NCBI RefSeq assembly: GCF_003576645.1
Contig: NC_044918.1
Span: forward strand, 18,938,577-19,002,576
DNA from: Ipomoea triloba
Lineage: Eukaryota; Streptophyta; Magnoliopsida; Solanales; Convolvulaceae
Length of the DNA stretch: 64,000 bases
Direction of reading: 5' to 3'
Below, one piece after another: positions 52,693-64,000 of this stretch. The position numbers were made by a program, and so were the translations under genes. The number at the start of each line of letters is the position of its first letter. Positions within the stretch are counted from its first letter, which is position 1. Under the pieces are notes generated by a model. That model made no database searches. It was not told the origin of the DNA and saw only the letters and a list, made by a program, of their open reading frames with translations.

Positions 52693-53203
52693 TTTTATTT
52701 AAGTCAATCAGTTACATTGGTGCATCATGCCATCACATGACTAATTTTGTAATACATAAGGCCTCAATTAAGTTTTTGCTAGGGATAGTACCATGCATAT
52801 ATGATTTCCTATGACAAAAATATACAAGTAAATGTTGTGAGAAAACAAAAACACAAATCTCCTCCACATTGATTCAACTTAGTTATTTAATATTTCAAAT
52901 AATTGTTTACCTTCATTTATACTCCGTTCAGTAGTTATTTTATTAATATACTAATAGATTTTTATTGTTAGTGTTATAGGTTGAAATTGAGATGTGAAGA
53001 TCAGAGGGTGACAAAACAGGTACTGTATGAGTGTATGGATTATTTAAGTTTTGTTTTTATGATGTAAACAAACGTATGCGCAATATATAAAAGTTTTTGT
53101 GTGCACTAATTTAATTGTTATAATAATATAAAAATAAAATGTTTTCGTTGTTTTTATTATTAAAATGTTAAAAAATATTTTGCAATGAGTCCAATTGATG
53201 ATG

Positions 53204-53240
<37 letters not shown>

Positions 53241-53300
53241 CAACAACAACAACAACAACAATAATAATAAGTTAAAAAGGAATATTTTGTTACCAAAGTT
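52341..53300. other. NLR-E 3' flank with microsatellites
   Basis: Homologous to the NLR-C 3' flank. It holds an (AT)n tract at about 52630-52684 and a compound (TAA)n(CAA)n(TAA)n tract at about 53195-53270. Possible small exons at 52527-52556 and from 52980 are discussed in findings. Confidence 0.6.
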
Positions 53301-53340
53301 TATACATAAAATGAAAAGCTGAAAAACAAATATGGTAAGT

Positions 53341-53935
53341 TGGGATTTACATTGACATCATCTCTGTTTCAAAGCCTGAGCTCTTAAGTAAGGGCCGTTT
53401 CTCGCCCCATCATTGGCTCGATTTTCTTTACTATTTGCGTCAATTCAAGAACTTGAAAATTGATTTACCGCAAAAAAAAATTATTTTCAGGATGCTTTTC
53501 GACTTCCGACATCTTTTCCACCAAATCTCAGAAGTTGACACTTGAAGGAGCATGCCTTCCATGGGATGGCATGGCCATTATTGCCACATTGCCTAATCTT
53601 GAGGCTCTAAAATTGAAACATAAAGCCTTCTGTGGCTCGGAATGGAAAAAACGGAGAATGAGTTTTGCAAACTAAAGTACTTGAAAATTGCAGTGTTAGA
53701 TTTTGAGCATTGGAGTGCTAGTTTTTCAGTTCTTGAATGCCTAATACTTGATTTCTGTAGGAAATTGAAAAAATTTCTTATTGGATTTGCTGATATTACA
53801 ACATTGGAATTAATTAGGTTGACTCGATGTGATTCTTTCTTGGTTACTTCTGCTAAACAAATTTATGAAGAGCAATTGGAGTACCTTGGATACACTAAAC
53901 TTGTTATACGTGATTATTGCACTCTTCCTTCTTGA
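53341..53935 (+). pseudogene. NLR-H: LRR-only fragment of the NLR-F/G subfamily
   Basis: Begins abruptly in LRR-type sequence (GGGATTTACATTGACATCATC, matching 37027) and ends with a stop at 53935 after YTKLVIRDYCTLPS. One frame break lies near 53540 (AAATCTCAGAAG versus AAATCTCAAGAAG in paralogues) and another near 53650. It has no CC or NB-ARC. It preserves the target of the copia insertion in NLR-G uninterrupted (CACTTGAAGGAGCATGCC). Confidence 0.85.
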
Positions 53936-55110
53936 AGGTAATAATTTATAATTCAATTTGTGGATTTTGCAACCTATATATATTCTGAGCCTTATGATTC
54001 AATGATGTATTTACTTCAAATTAAAGTTTATTCTCTTCATGTTTCTTATTTGGTTTCCATTTTTGAGGATGAAAGCTCAGAGGAATAGAGCATCACACAT
54101 TTGAGCGTGGACGACATGGGGTCATTATTCGGATTCAGCAACAAAAACATGAAACCAAACTTTATAATTTGTATGGATCGGAGCTACATTCTGATGTAAT
54201 ATATATGTGGGTAGTTGTGAATGTTGTATGTATCCAACTTTTGTTGAAGTAGTTGATGGACAGTATATTGTGCTCTCCCAGTGTGAATCAAGCGATACAA
54301 TTGTTGAAGTAGTTTGTATTATATCTAATAGACTAATAGTCTAATACACTACTGAATCTTTTTAGTTTGACATTCAGAATTTTAAAGAGTAATATAATTT
54401 TAGAGAATAAATTTTGAGTTTGAACCAAAACTAATAGATTTTAGCTACCAGACATGGGCTTCGGCTATTAGATGTAAATGCCAAATTTATTTAAACTTTT
54501 AAGACTTCAAATCATTACTTATTCAAAAAAATAATTTAAATTCATGTAAAAATAATAATATAATTCACAAGCACTTAATAGCACCCGTTACGAAATAAGA
54601 ACATCAAATATATATAAAGCAATAGGATTCACAAGCACTTATATACCCATTTTATCTTTTCACCGTAGAGTAACCTCTCATTGCCAATCAAGATCGATAA
54701 GGGACTCCTTATTTCCTCTCACCCTCTCACCATAAACTACTTTCAGCACCACCTTCCCTCCCAACTCTACTAAGACATTATAAATCCCCCATTCGTTGAA
54801 AACTTGGAGCCCATTCTATGTCCCAAAGTTTTGTAGTGAAATTGTTTGTTAGCCTGATTTTGCATGGACTACTACTTTTGAAAGTTGAGTTTTAGTGATA
54901 GGTTTAGTGTGTGACCAAGTATCATTACACCGGATCTCGTCTTAGAGGAGTGAAACGAAAGGGAGCGAATAATAAGTGGTTAATCACAAAAGTATCAAGC
55001 TAGTTCAAATAGTTGATGAGTTACAAGACATTCAAGAAACATTTAAGTATAACGCAAAATAGCAAAGCAATAAACAAATGATAGATAAAAGGGGCTTGGA
55101 TCAAACCATT
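53936..55110. other. 3' flank of NLR-H and spacer
   Basis: Up to about 54160 it matches the NLR-G 3' flank (43179-43375). Beyond that nothing is recognised. Confidence 0.5.
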
Positions 55111-55732
55111 CTTGCCTAGATGCTATATAGTTTTCCTATGATAGGGATTATGTTATGAATTAACAAGGATCATGGAAGATTCTACTAAATATCATTGCAG
55201 TTCTCATGGCCATTGAACTTCCAAATAGGATTAGAGATCTCATTCTCATGGCAAATTATTCCAATTGGTGCATTTTATAAAACATGTAGTGTTCACATCT
55301 TCTTCCAACCTTTTCTGAAAGCAGGATTGGTAATGTGAGTAGTGTGACTGTACTATAGTGTTGTCCTATTCTCATAACAACAACACACATCCATATGATC
55401 CTCTTGTATAATCAAATCACTCTTGCTTAGATGCTATATATTTTTCCTATGATAGGGATAATGTTATGAATTAACAAGGATCATGGAAAATGCTACTAAA
55501 TGTCAATGTCGTTCTCATGGCCATTGAATTTCCAATTAGGATTAGATCTCATTCTCATGGCAAGTTAACCCAATTGATGCACTTTATCAAATACAAAGTG
55601 TTCACATCTTCTTCCAACCTCTTTTTTTGAAAGCAAGATTGAAAATGTGAGTAGTGTGGCTATAATGTTGTCATATTCTTATAGAAAAAACACACCTCCA
55701 TGATCCTCTTGTATAATTGGGCCCTAATTATA
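55111..55732. repeat. Tandem repeat, period about 311 bp, two copies
   Basis: ATGCTATATAGTTTTCCTAT at about 55121 recurs as ATGCTATATATTTTTCCTAT at about 55431. Homology continues through GAATTAACAAGGATCATGG, TTCTCATGGCCATTGAA and GTTCACATCTTCTTCCAACC to CCTCTTGTATAAT. Copies differ by scattered substitutions and small indels. It may be the repeat region of a decayed gypsy-type element; no coding sequence seen. Confidence 0.8.
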
Positions 55733-57630
55733 CAGGAGTCCATTCAAAGCACTTACTCAACACAAGAACCCTAGCTAATGCATCATCTTATCCCAATTTG
55801 CAATTTAATTCACTCAAACATCCATAACAAGAGAGCTCAATCCAAATTCCTATGTGAATCTAGCTACTCGTACTTTGAATGGAAAAACAAACACAAATTG
55901 ATAAATTGGAAGCCATTGCAAGCACAATTGAGTTGCAGAAAAATGTAAAGTAAGTAAAGGAAACTTAGCTTTGATCAATTGAGATACGATCTTGAATTTG
56001 AAAGTACGTAAATTGGAATTAAAAGCTATAAATCACTTCAAATCTTCATCAAATGTAGATTTATGACAAGGACAAATGTTGTTTGAGAGGTGTTTATCCA
56101 AGTAAATCCGAGAATGAAAAAATAGAAAATGATTTGAAAATAACCGCCTAGACTTATTTATACCTCCAGTTTGCACTAAAACAAATAGGTTTTAAACTTT
56201 CTGGATGCGCTTTCACGACCTCATGCCATTGAGGTTGAATCAAAGATAAATTTTCATTACTTACATTTTAATTTCTTTAATTTCATATATGCTTCTATAT
56301 GCAATTTCATTATGCTTTTACTTTACAAATCTAAGCATGAGTAGTTAGACTTTCTATGGGATTCATATTAAGCTTGCTCTGGTTATAAATGCTTCAATTG
56401 AATCAAACTGCATAAAGAAATCTAATATGAACGAACTAGCAATATAGCTCGAGTTTTTAATTTATTGCATTGTGATAGTATTTTACTTGAATGCGTTTAT
56501 AATTTTAGATACAATAATGCTTGAGATATTATGTAATTGAGTTAAATATCATGAGAATGTGACACACCTAAGGCACACTACTCACAATCTTTAACTTACT
56601 TTTTTTTTTTTTAGTACATCTTTAACTTAACTTAAGAAAGGAAGGGATAGAGGAGATACTTGCATGATATGTAGTGTTTGGCAAAATTCTCCAACTAGTA
56701 TTAAACTACTATGAGAGTGGAGTCCAAGGCTAGTTGGCTAGTCCAATAGCTATCAAAATAGCATTATTTTGTCGCCATTGTTGCATACTTGCATCTCCCA
56801 TGACTTACTAGGTAATTGCATGATCTCCAATCCTAAAACACCCCCATAGCCCGAGTCTAGAGAAGGGTTAGCCTAATTCAAACCCCTCATTTACCTTTGA
56901 TTGCTATTTTCATTGTTTGATTACATGATGTTTGATTGTTTAATTTCCATAATATTTACATATCAACTTATGAGAATTAGTTTCCAATTACTTGACATGT
57001 TTTGTGCTTAGCTTAACTTGCTTCCTAATTGACATTCTAAAGAGAAATATCTCGTATGAGATTCCATCCACACTCATACTACTAAATACATCTTCTCAAT
57101 TTGATTCCCTTTAAAAATATTCTCAAGTTCAAACTTCAGAAATGAAGTAACATTTTGAACCAACAGTGAAATATAAACTCTTTAAAACATCTACAATAAT
57201 GTATATACATGCACACATAGTCAAAGAAAGAATCCTGTAGAAATGGCCCAAAAAGATCAGATTACCTTTTTTTTCTTGCATATTTGTAACATAATTAATT
57301 AAGTAGGCTCATACATGTGTATGGATAGCATATTACCAGCGCTCCTAAATACTCACCAAACTTAACTTTTCAGCATTGTACGCCGCAGACGTATCTCGGA
57401 GATAATCATTTAATCCCTTGACTCAACTTGTGGTATTTGTTGGAACCAAGTTTCTAGTAAGTATAACATTATATTCATTTCATCACTAACACTATTAGGA
57501 TTTAGTAAAGCCACCAAAACTATAACTCAACATTACTAATTTGTCTAATTAATTTTGTAGTGAAATTGACAATAAATTATTAAATTTGACACTACCTTTT
57601 CTTCTTCAATTATGCCCCTACAATTTTAGC
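55733..57630. other. Intergenic, no supported gene
   Basis: AT-rich. A segment near 56689-56760 (ATGAGAGTGGAGTCCAAGG...) resembles 43827-43890, suggesting a shared retroelement end. No coding frame. Confidence 0.5.
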
Positions 57631-57631
57631 G

Positions 57632-57836
57632 ATCATTATACTGTGGACCATGGTCTAAATTGTAATGTGACTACTAACATTAATTTTCTTTTCCTTTTTT
57701 GTGTTCTGAATTTTCATTTTCTTAATGTTCATTTTTAATATACTGAAAGTTAAAATAATATTTAATATATTAAAAATACATTTATCAACGTCTATTTTAC
57801 TGGATGGACCACAAATTTTCCGATATAATTTGCACA
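57632..57836. mobile_element. Short TIR element of the GGACCATGGTCC type
   Basis: Left ATTATACTGTGGACCATGGT and right GGACCACAAATTTTCCGATATAATTTGC are inverted-type ends like those of the element at 2143. Small, AT-rich interior. The minus-strand frame over it is not a gene. Confidence 0.4.
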
Positions 57837-58368
57837 ATTCATTATTCATGCATGGATGGGATTGCTTTTTGTTCTTCTCTCTCAATTCATTCTCGGAGAC
57901 TTAAGGGAACGTTGAAACCAGCCGACATGACAAATTAAGAACATGGAGAAAATGGCAAAAAACTAAAATCATGCACGTAAATTTTAATATAAAAAAATTA
58001 TTATATAATTCGGTTTATCTGTTGCATGCCTGCCGTAAAAGTTGATTAATTATTTAATTGAATGCATTATGTTTTTACAGAGCATACATGCATTTGTCAA
58101 GATTCACATTAAGGTGCAGAGAAACGATAAAATTGATGAGAAATATAAATACTTACGTAATTGTCATTTATCATTTTAATCTTTTGGAAAGGGCCAGTTC
58201 AATAAAGCTATTTTAAAAGACAAATAAGGAACTAGCACGACCTTAAGAGGTTAAATCATTCTCCACCGAATTAACCTCCCTTAGCTTAAAATATACAAAA
58301 GTGTAACCTTATACTTTTCGAAAGGAAGTGTAACCCTATACTAGTTCAAATAATCTTGAATATCTCTT

Positions 58369-58473
58369 AAAGTATTGGTCTAGTAGATAAGAAATATCAC
58401 TTAAAACTTATTTTAAGCAGAAGGGTAGGGGTTTGATTCCTACCACGAACCTTGGGAGTTTGATTTTTTAATG
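58369..58473 (+). mobile_element. tRNA-like SINE
   Basis: Box A-like TGGTCTAGTAGATAAG (about 58375) and box B-like GGGTTTGATTCC (about 58429) at typical internal promoter spacing, followed by a short T-rich tail. No target duplication confirmed. Confidence 0.5.
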
Positions 58474-58476
58474 TAA

Positions 58477-58828
58477 GCAAATTTCACGTGTAGCCATAGA
58501 CTATTATGTCATTACTATATTTAGTCATACTCTTTTAATTTTGTATAATTACATCATTGACTTTTATTTGTTTGTCACAATTAATCTCATGTTTAAATTT
58601 TTGTCATTCTATCATTGAATAAAAAGGACTAAAATGTACTTTTATCATTCAAATTAAAATGTTCTTAATTACATGTTAGCCATCTTTATTAATGAAAAAA
58701 ATTAAACGTGAGACTAATGCGGTAAGTAAATGAAAGTCAATGATCTAATGTGACAAAATTAATAGAGTATGACTAAATGTGGCAATGTAACAATAATTAA
58801 AGGCTAAAAATTAATTGAAATTTTCTCT
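58477..58828. mobile_element. Foldback element, about 350 bp
   Basis: The two halves are inverted complements: AGTCATACTCTTTTAATTTT on the left against AAAATTAATAGAGTATGACT on the right, and CATTGACTTTTATTTG against a near-complementary AAATGAAAGTCAATGATC. Confidence 0.7.
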
Positions 58829-58907
58829 TTTAAAGTTAATGATTAAACGTCGTATTTTTAAAAAAAAAAAACCAAGAATTGAGGTAGTTTTAGAGGATTT
58901 AACTTTT

Positions 58908-59023
58908 TTTTTTGAGTACTATTGACTCTATTACAATGTAGTATCTGTTCATAACTACTTTCTCAACCTACTGAAGCAGAAAGAGTCAATATCACCTCCA
59001 CTGAGGCTACAACCCATATGGGA
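58908..59023 (-). mobile_element. 5'-truncated SINE
   Basis: A T-run at the left is the poly(A) tail. A 14-bp target duplication AGGATTTAACTTTT flanks it (58894-58907, 59024-59037). The body matches the 3' part of the SINE at 19905 (GTAGTTATGAACRGATAC). Confidence 0.75.
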
Positions 59024-59037
59024 GGATTTAACTTTTA

Positions 59038-60180
59038 ATTTAACTAGTATTTTATATGTGCATCTACATTATATTCTCATATAAATATTGAAAAAAAAAC
59101 TTTTTATAAATAAAGAATTTAAAATTTAAAAAAAAAAGAAAAAAAAAAGTCAAATGTTCACAATATAGAATGTCCATTTTATCAATAATATTGCAAGTAC
59201 ATCAATAAAAAATTCAAAAAAAAAACATTAATATGGGTATCATTTAAAAGTTCTCAATGAAATATTATTTATAATAATATATTTGTAACATTGATTTTAT
59301 TTATACAAAAAGTAAAGAATAATATGCATAAATAATAATATGTAAATTGATGTAATCTTAATGAACCTACAATATTATAATAATGAACCATGGTCCATGA
59401 TATAATTTGGCATATTTTAATCAACCATTGAAAAATGAAATAAGTCTAAACTAAAGGACTTGATGAAAGACAAACTTAAATATTTTTAATCTTTATGGCT
59501 ATTTACCTGCAGGTAAAATCAAAATTTCTATTGTTCGGTTCAATCCTACTATTAAGCACTTATTTATCATGTCATCGTAAGTGCTTGATAAGTTAATTTG
59601 GTGCTTAATTTGATTCATTTTATTATGTAAGATAATAGGAGAACAAAGTTATATATATTTCAATTAATTATATATTCGCTTAATAATTTTGAAATTAAAT
59701 TTTGGAGTTTTAATTGTTTATCATCTGTGGTGTCTTAGCTTTAGTTATAATTAGTTATATTAGTGTGTTTGTTCCTACGTGTTAATTGAAGTTCAAATTG
59801 ATTAGCTTAATTATTTCCCTATTATTAGTAAGCAATTTTAAAGCAAGGCACATGATCGAGGAGCAATTGAATTTTAATTTGGCCGTGGGCCGTGGCACAC
59901 TGGCATGTGATGAGTTAATCCATGGAATTATATAAGTGGACTTGTCACTAACCATTATCCAATTATATAAGGAGCAATTGAATTTTAAGTTGAATAAATC
60001 AATTATATTTAAGTGATCTCAGCTTGATTGGACTAATTTTAATTTTAAGTCTATAGGACGTCAGGACCCCGTTTCTAGAGTCACTACAAAAGCGAATTAG
60101 GAGTTGCACAATTAGCTCACCAGTTAGACCCTAATCTTCATACACGCACAAAAAATTCAATCCACACCTTTCATTATCTT
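59038..60180. other. Intergenic, no supported gene
   Basis: AT-rich. GAACCATGGTCCATGATATA at about 59384 resembles one end of the GGACCATGGTCC elements. Confidence 0.5.
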
Positions 60181-60190
60181 GAGCGTAATA

Positions 60191-60227
<37 letters not shown>

Positions 60228-60228
60228 G
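60191..60228. repeat. (ATT)n microsatellite
   Basis: About twelve ATT units. Confidence 0.9.
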
Positions 60229-60392
60229 GATCAAATTAGAAGTGCGATAATTAGAAGAAGGAGCTATTAAAGAGCTTGATAACAGAGTTACTAAACAAAT
60301 GTGTAGCTAATTATATTGGAGTATTCACAATGACTCTAGGGACAGAGTCTTGTGGACTTATACTTAATCCAGTATGCGAGGTTGGAATTACC

Positions 60393-60398
<6 letters not shown>

Positions 60399-60430
<32 letters not shown>
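60399..60430. repeat. (TA)n microsatellite
   Basis: Uninterrupted TA repeat. Confidence 0.9.
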
Positions 60431-60433
<3 letters not shown>

Positions 60434-60777
60434 GTGGGATGGAGTGTTTGACAAAGTCGTAATTGGATGTTGGTTTTCCCCAATCTCCACTGCACGGTGC
60501 TGGCCTGGTGGGACCGTGTGGGTCATTCTCTTATTTTCCACCATGCAATGCAATGTATTTGCGTAATAATGTTGTCGGACGTACTACAATTATCAAATTC
60601 AATGTATTTTTATTTCCTTAACTTTTCCCTGAAATTTTTGCAAAATTATCTCATCAGCCAGCCTGCTCGCAGTTATTGTTACAATATCATAATGTTATCA
60701 ACGATGTTAAATTGGGCAAATTTTATTTTGGATCATGTCCATGTACGGTGTAGCAACGTAGAGAATGAAGTAAAACG

Positions 60778-61240
60778 GCATCATATCATTTTAATTGTAC
60801 TTCAATTTCATTTGATAATATTATTTTACTTTTTAGTTTCATTTTTCACACGCACTAGTTTCATTATATATAGCAACACGAAAATACAATTTTAATTATA
60901 CAATAGTTTAATAGTTTAATATGACAATATATGTATGTTATTACATGAATTATGTTTTTTAGTTTAATTTTTCACATACTAGTTTAATTGTAGTAACGCT
61001 GAAACATAATTTTAATTACACTTCATGTTCATTTGACAATATATGTTATTGTATAAGTTTTGTTTTTTAGTTTCATTTTCCACGCACGCACTAGTTTAAT
61101 TATCATAACGCTAAAGGTATCATTTTAATTCTACTACAATTTTAATTTGACAGTGTACATTATTATATTGCATGAGCTATGTTTTTCAACTACATTTTAA
61201 CAACACTCAAATATTATTTTAATCATATTACACTCAAATA
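60778..61240. repeat. Degenerate tandem repeat, about 110-125 bp, roughly four copies
   Basis: Each unit reads approximately ATCATTTTAATT...TTTGACAATATATGTTATT...TTTTTAGTTTCATTTTYCACRCACTAGTTTAATTAT...AACGC. Units begin near 60783, 60888, 61008 and 61114. The open frame at 60467-60895 runs into this array and is not supported as a gene. Confidence 0.65.
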
Positions 61241-62790
61241 TTATTTTAACATAATATGAATAATGTTAAATATATGTACATTTTAGAAACTGTAGAAAAG
61301 TACAAACCAAAAACTCTAAATAAAAATTAACTTTGAACTTCTAAAGCGGTTAATCTATCTCTGATTCTGAAAAATTATAAAAGTTGTCACCGAAAAGAAA
61401 AGAATAAAATGAAATTGTACCACATCACATACATGAAGGGAGTTCGTATATTATTCAAGTGACACATACATTAAGACGGTAGTTATTGGTGAAACTAAAT
61501 TAAAAGAGATTGTTGTTAATTTTGAACCGCGTTCTTGATGGGTCGAACATGCATGAACTGAATGGCTGACCGGCCTAATGAATCTCGCAGAGTATTACCC
61601 AACTTTATGCATATTCATTCATGATTCATGATTCATCCATATATGCTGTCAGATCATGATTACGTAATGGGGGTTCATTTTTTTTGTTAGACGTAAATGA
61701 AGTGTTCTAAGCAGACTCTAACACGTACTAATCCATGTTCACACTGGATCTGTCTAATTAAGGGACAAAGTGCTAGTCAAATTGATTTTTCATACAAAAA
61801 ATAGAATTCGAACTTTCGAATTCTTTTATGAAACAAGAGTGCACGGTCACCCACGTCAACCAAACTGGTTGTAACGGAATTCATTAATAATATATTATAT
61901 ATGTTGAACGTTCAGTGTTTCAATATATGCATACACCGGTCCGCATCATATCATTCAATAAAATTCTGCGGTTAGGTGTATTAATGCTGACACAAATAAG
62001 CCATCTATCTGCATTCATTCAATGGATTCAAGTTTTCAAAAGGATCAAACTTTGAGAATTTGATCATATATGACGTCCGATCCTATTAAAGATTTTCTTT
62101 TTAAATGCTATGTGCGTTTCATATTTCTTCCAAGTGGAAATCAAATTTGAATTCATCGTAATGTTGCTTGCAATATGATGAATATAATATGATTAATTAT
62201 ATCTTCTTTTTGTACGTGGAAAAGTGGATTCGTGCATGAACAAAGTCTTTCTAAAATTTAAAATAAATAAATAAAAACCTATTTTTGGAGACTTTTCTTA
62301 AACATTTTAATGTAATAAGAGCAAACCCATCTTAAACTTCATGATGATCTTCTCTTATTTTCATGATAATTAAATTGATCTCCATGCATGATTTGCCAAC
62401 TTCAATATCTTCCAAAACTATAAAACTAACATATATGATATATACAATATATAATCAATACAATTTTCTAATTTAAGTTAGTTTTACTAAAAATAGATCA
62501 CTACAATATTATATATACTTGCAATAAACTAAATATAAGCTACCATATATACTTAAGCTAGAAGACTGGGGATCTAAAACTAATAATTTATAGTAAAATA
62601 GGACTAAAAAATGTATAGGTACTAATTAAGCTTATACTTTAAGAATCCCTTACAAAAATCATTAATATTACATTTTTATCATTACATGATGTGATAAATT
62701 TTTTCTTCTTTTTTTTTTCTTTTTAAACCTAAATCTATTATAAAAATGTAATGATTTTTGTAAATAATAAGTCTAACATAATTCTATAGG
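61241..62790. other. Intergenic, nothing recognised
   Basis: AT-rich spacer without coding frame or clear repeat. Confidence 0.5.
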
Positions 62791-62796
62791 AAAAAA

Positions 62797-63220
62797 TTTG
62801 TGTGAGACCGTCACACAAATCCTTGTCCGTGAGACGGGTCGGACCAAGATGAAATGTAATACTTATATTAGCAAATGTAATACTATATCCGAAATAAAAT
62901 GTTTATTACTTCTATGGAAAAATATAATACTTTTGAAGAATAATGTAATATTTTTTATGTAAAAATATTACATTTTTCATCAAAAGTATTACATTTAAAC
63001 TTTAAAGTACAACATTACTTATAAGGAAAAATATAATATTTTTTTATAAAAAATAATATTTTTACATCAAAATATAAAAGTATTACATTTTTCCTTATAT
63101 ATAAATAACAAATATTTTATTCCTAATTTAGTATTACATTTGTTAGTATAAGTATCACATTTACCTATCGACCCGACCCCATTCCTTATTCGTGACACGG
63201 TCTCACACAAGTGTGACCCT
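62797..63220. mobile_element. MITE, GTAATACTTTT family, copy 3
   Basis: Left AATTTGTGTGAGACCGTCAC and right GACACGGTCTCACACAAGTG are inverted. The interior alternates AATATAATACTTTT and AAAAGTATTACATTT arms, with subterminal GACGGGTCGG and CGACCCGACC. The minus-strand frame over its right end is an artefact. Confidence 0.75.
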
Positions 63221-64000
63221 ATAAGGGTACGGCCTAGAGGCCGCAAATACATTAAAATAAGCTCCAAAAACTTTGAAATTTCAAGATGTACTTTGCAAAA
63301 TCTAATGTTTTTTTTTTAATTCTAATTTTTTAAAATTAATTTGTTGGTTTAAGCATCAATTTTCCTTCTACATTTTATCTTATATGACCCAGGTCCCAGT
63401 ACACTAATTCTAGAATAATCTATATATATGTCATATGTGGGTGTGTGTGAACTGGGCAGGATTAAGACACAGAGGTTGACCGGCGTTGAAAAAGTCAGAT
63501 TCATAGGAATCCACAAAATTCAAAGGTTCACTTAACTGAGACGAATACGTATGGATACACCGTTGTGTATATGCAGAGCCCATCCATTTTGAATCCAATT
63601 ATATTGGCATAAGGTTTTAGAAAAATAATGCTCCACTGCACCCTCCATCCCACAAATTAAATTCTAATCCTTAATTACCTAATTAATTTATTTAAATCTT
63701 CTATTTACATACAAATAAAATAGAATCACATTCATTAACACTGATTTATTATTTTTGATATATTAGATTTCTCAGCTTACGTTAGATTAATACTAAGCCC
63801 CCATATGCCAGAATTCTTGCCCAATAGTCGCTGGATGAGGTAAATCACGAGTCACCTAAGTAACATCGCAGTCAGTCTCTATCATTGGTTCGACGCAACA
63901 AGAGATCCATCTCCACACTTCCGCATGATTTATAATTTATTACTATTAAGTTCAACTAAGTTTTGTCTTTTTTTTTTTTTTTTTTTTTTTTATTAGTAAA
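63221..64000. other. Intergenic, nothing recognised
   Basis: No gene supported; ends in a poly-T tract. Confidence 0.5.

Noticed and set aside
60467..60895. 142-codon open frame as a gene
   Set aside because: No recognisable domain, and its second half lies in a degenerate tandem repeat.

Overview
Plant nuclear DNA: AT-rich, with GT-AG introns, LTR and non-LTR retroelements, SINEs, MITEs, and a cluster of CC-NBS-LRR (NLR) resistance genes of the R1-like (late-blight R1 homologue) type. The gene style and repeat repertoire suggest an asterid, possibly Solanales/Convolvulaceae. That is an inference from family resemblance, not a measurement.

Layout. 1-2142: gene-poor. 2143-3309: a TIR element holding a nested solo LTR. 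3431-5145: a four-exon gene of the SURNod19 (stress up-regulated Nod 19) family. 5146-10996: transposon-rich spacer (Helitron-like block, minisatellite-bearing MITE, 1.3-kb foldback element, truncated tRNA-Val, one 25-N gap). 11017-54000: the NLR cluster. Four NLRs have full-length reading frames: NLR-A 14103-16976, NLR-B 21586-24327, NLR-C 30969-33866 and NLR-D 44661-47354. NLR-E (49610-52340) has two frameshifts. Four more are broken remnants: an NLR-A 5' copy at 11017, an inverted NLR-F at 26792-27824, NLR-G at 36713-43178 split by a retrotransposon, and NLR-H at 53341-53935. 37233-42778 is a young, apparently complete Ty1/copia element with matching LTRs, a perfect 5-bp target duplication and one 1328-codon reading frame, inserted in the LRR region of NLR-G. 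54000-64000: no convincing gene; tandem repeats, SINEs, foldback elements and microsatellites.

How it fits together. The cluster grew by tandem and segmental duplication. The clearest ancestral unit is SURNod19 - spacer - tRNA-Val(AAC) - NLR. One copy runs from 3431 to NLR-A. A decayed second copy keeps only the last SURNod19 exon (about 34905), a tRNA-Val-like sequence (36365) and an NLR 5' end (36713). All five main NLRs share a proximal promoter block with a CACGTG G-box and a P-loop segment resembling a miR2118-type target site. In NLR-C the promoter block has been pushed about 1.6 kb away from the start codon by a pair of MITEs. NLR-A and NLR-C share a 60-residue internal duplication in the coiled-coil domain that NLR-B, D and E lack.

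Caution: the near-identical tandem copies around 8936-14275, the N gap beside them, and several one-base homopolymer differences point to possible assembly or consensus errors there.
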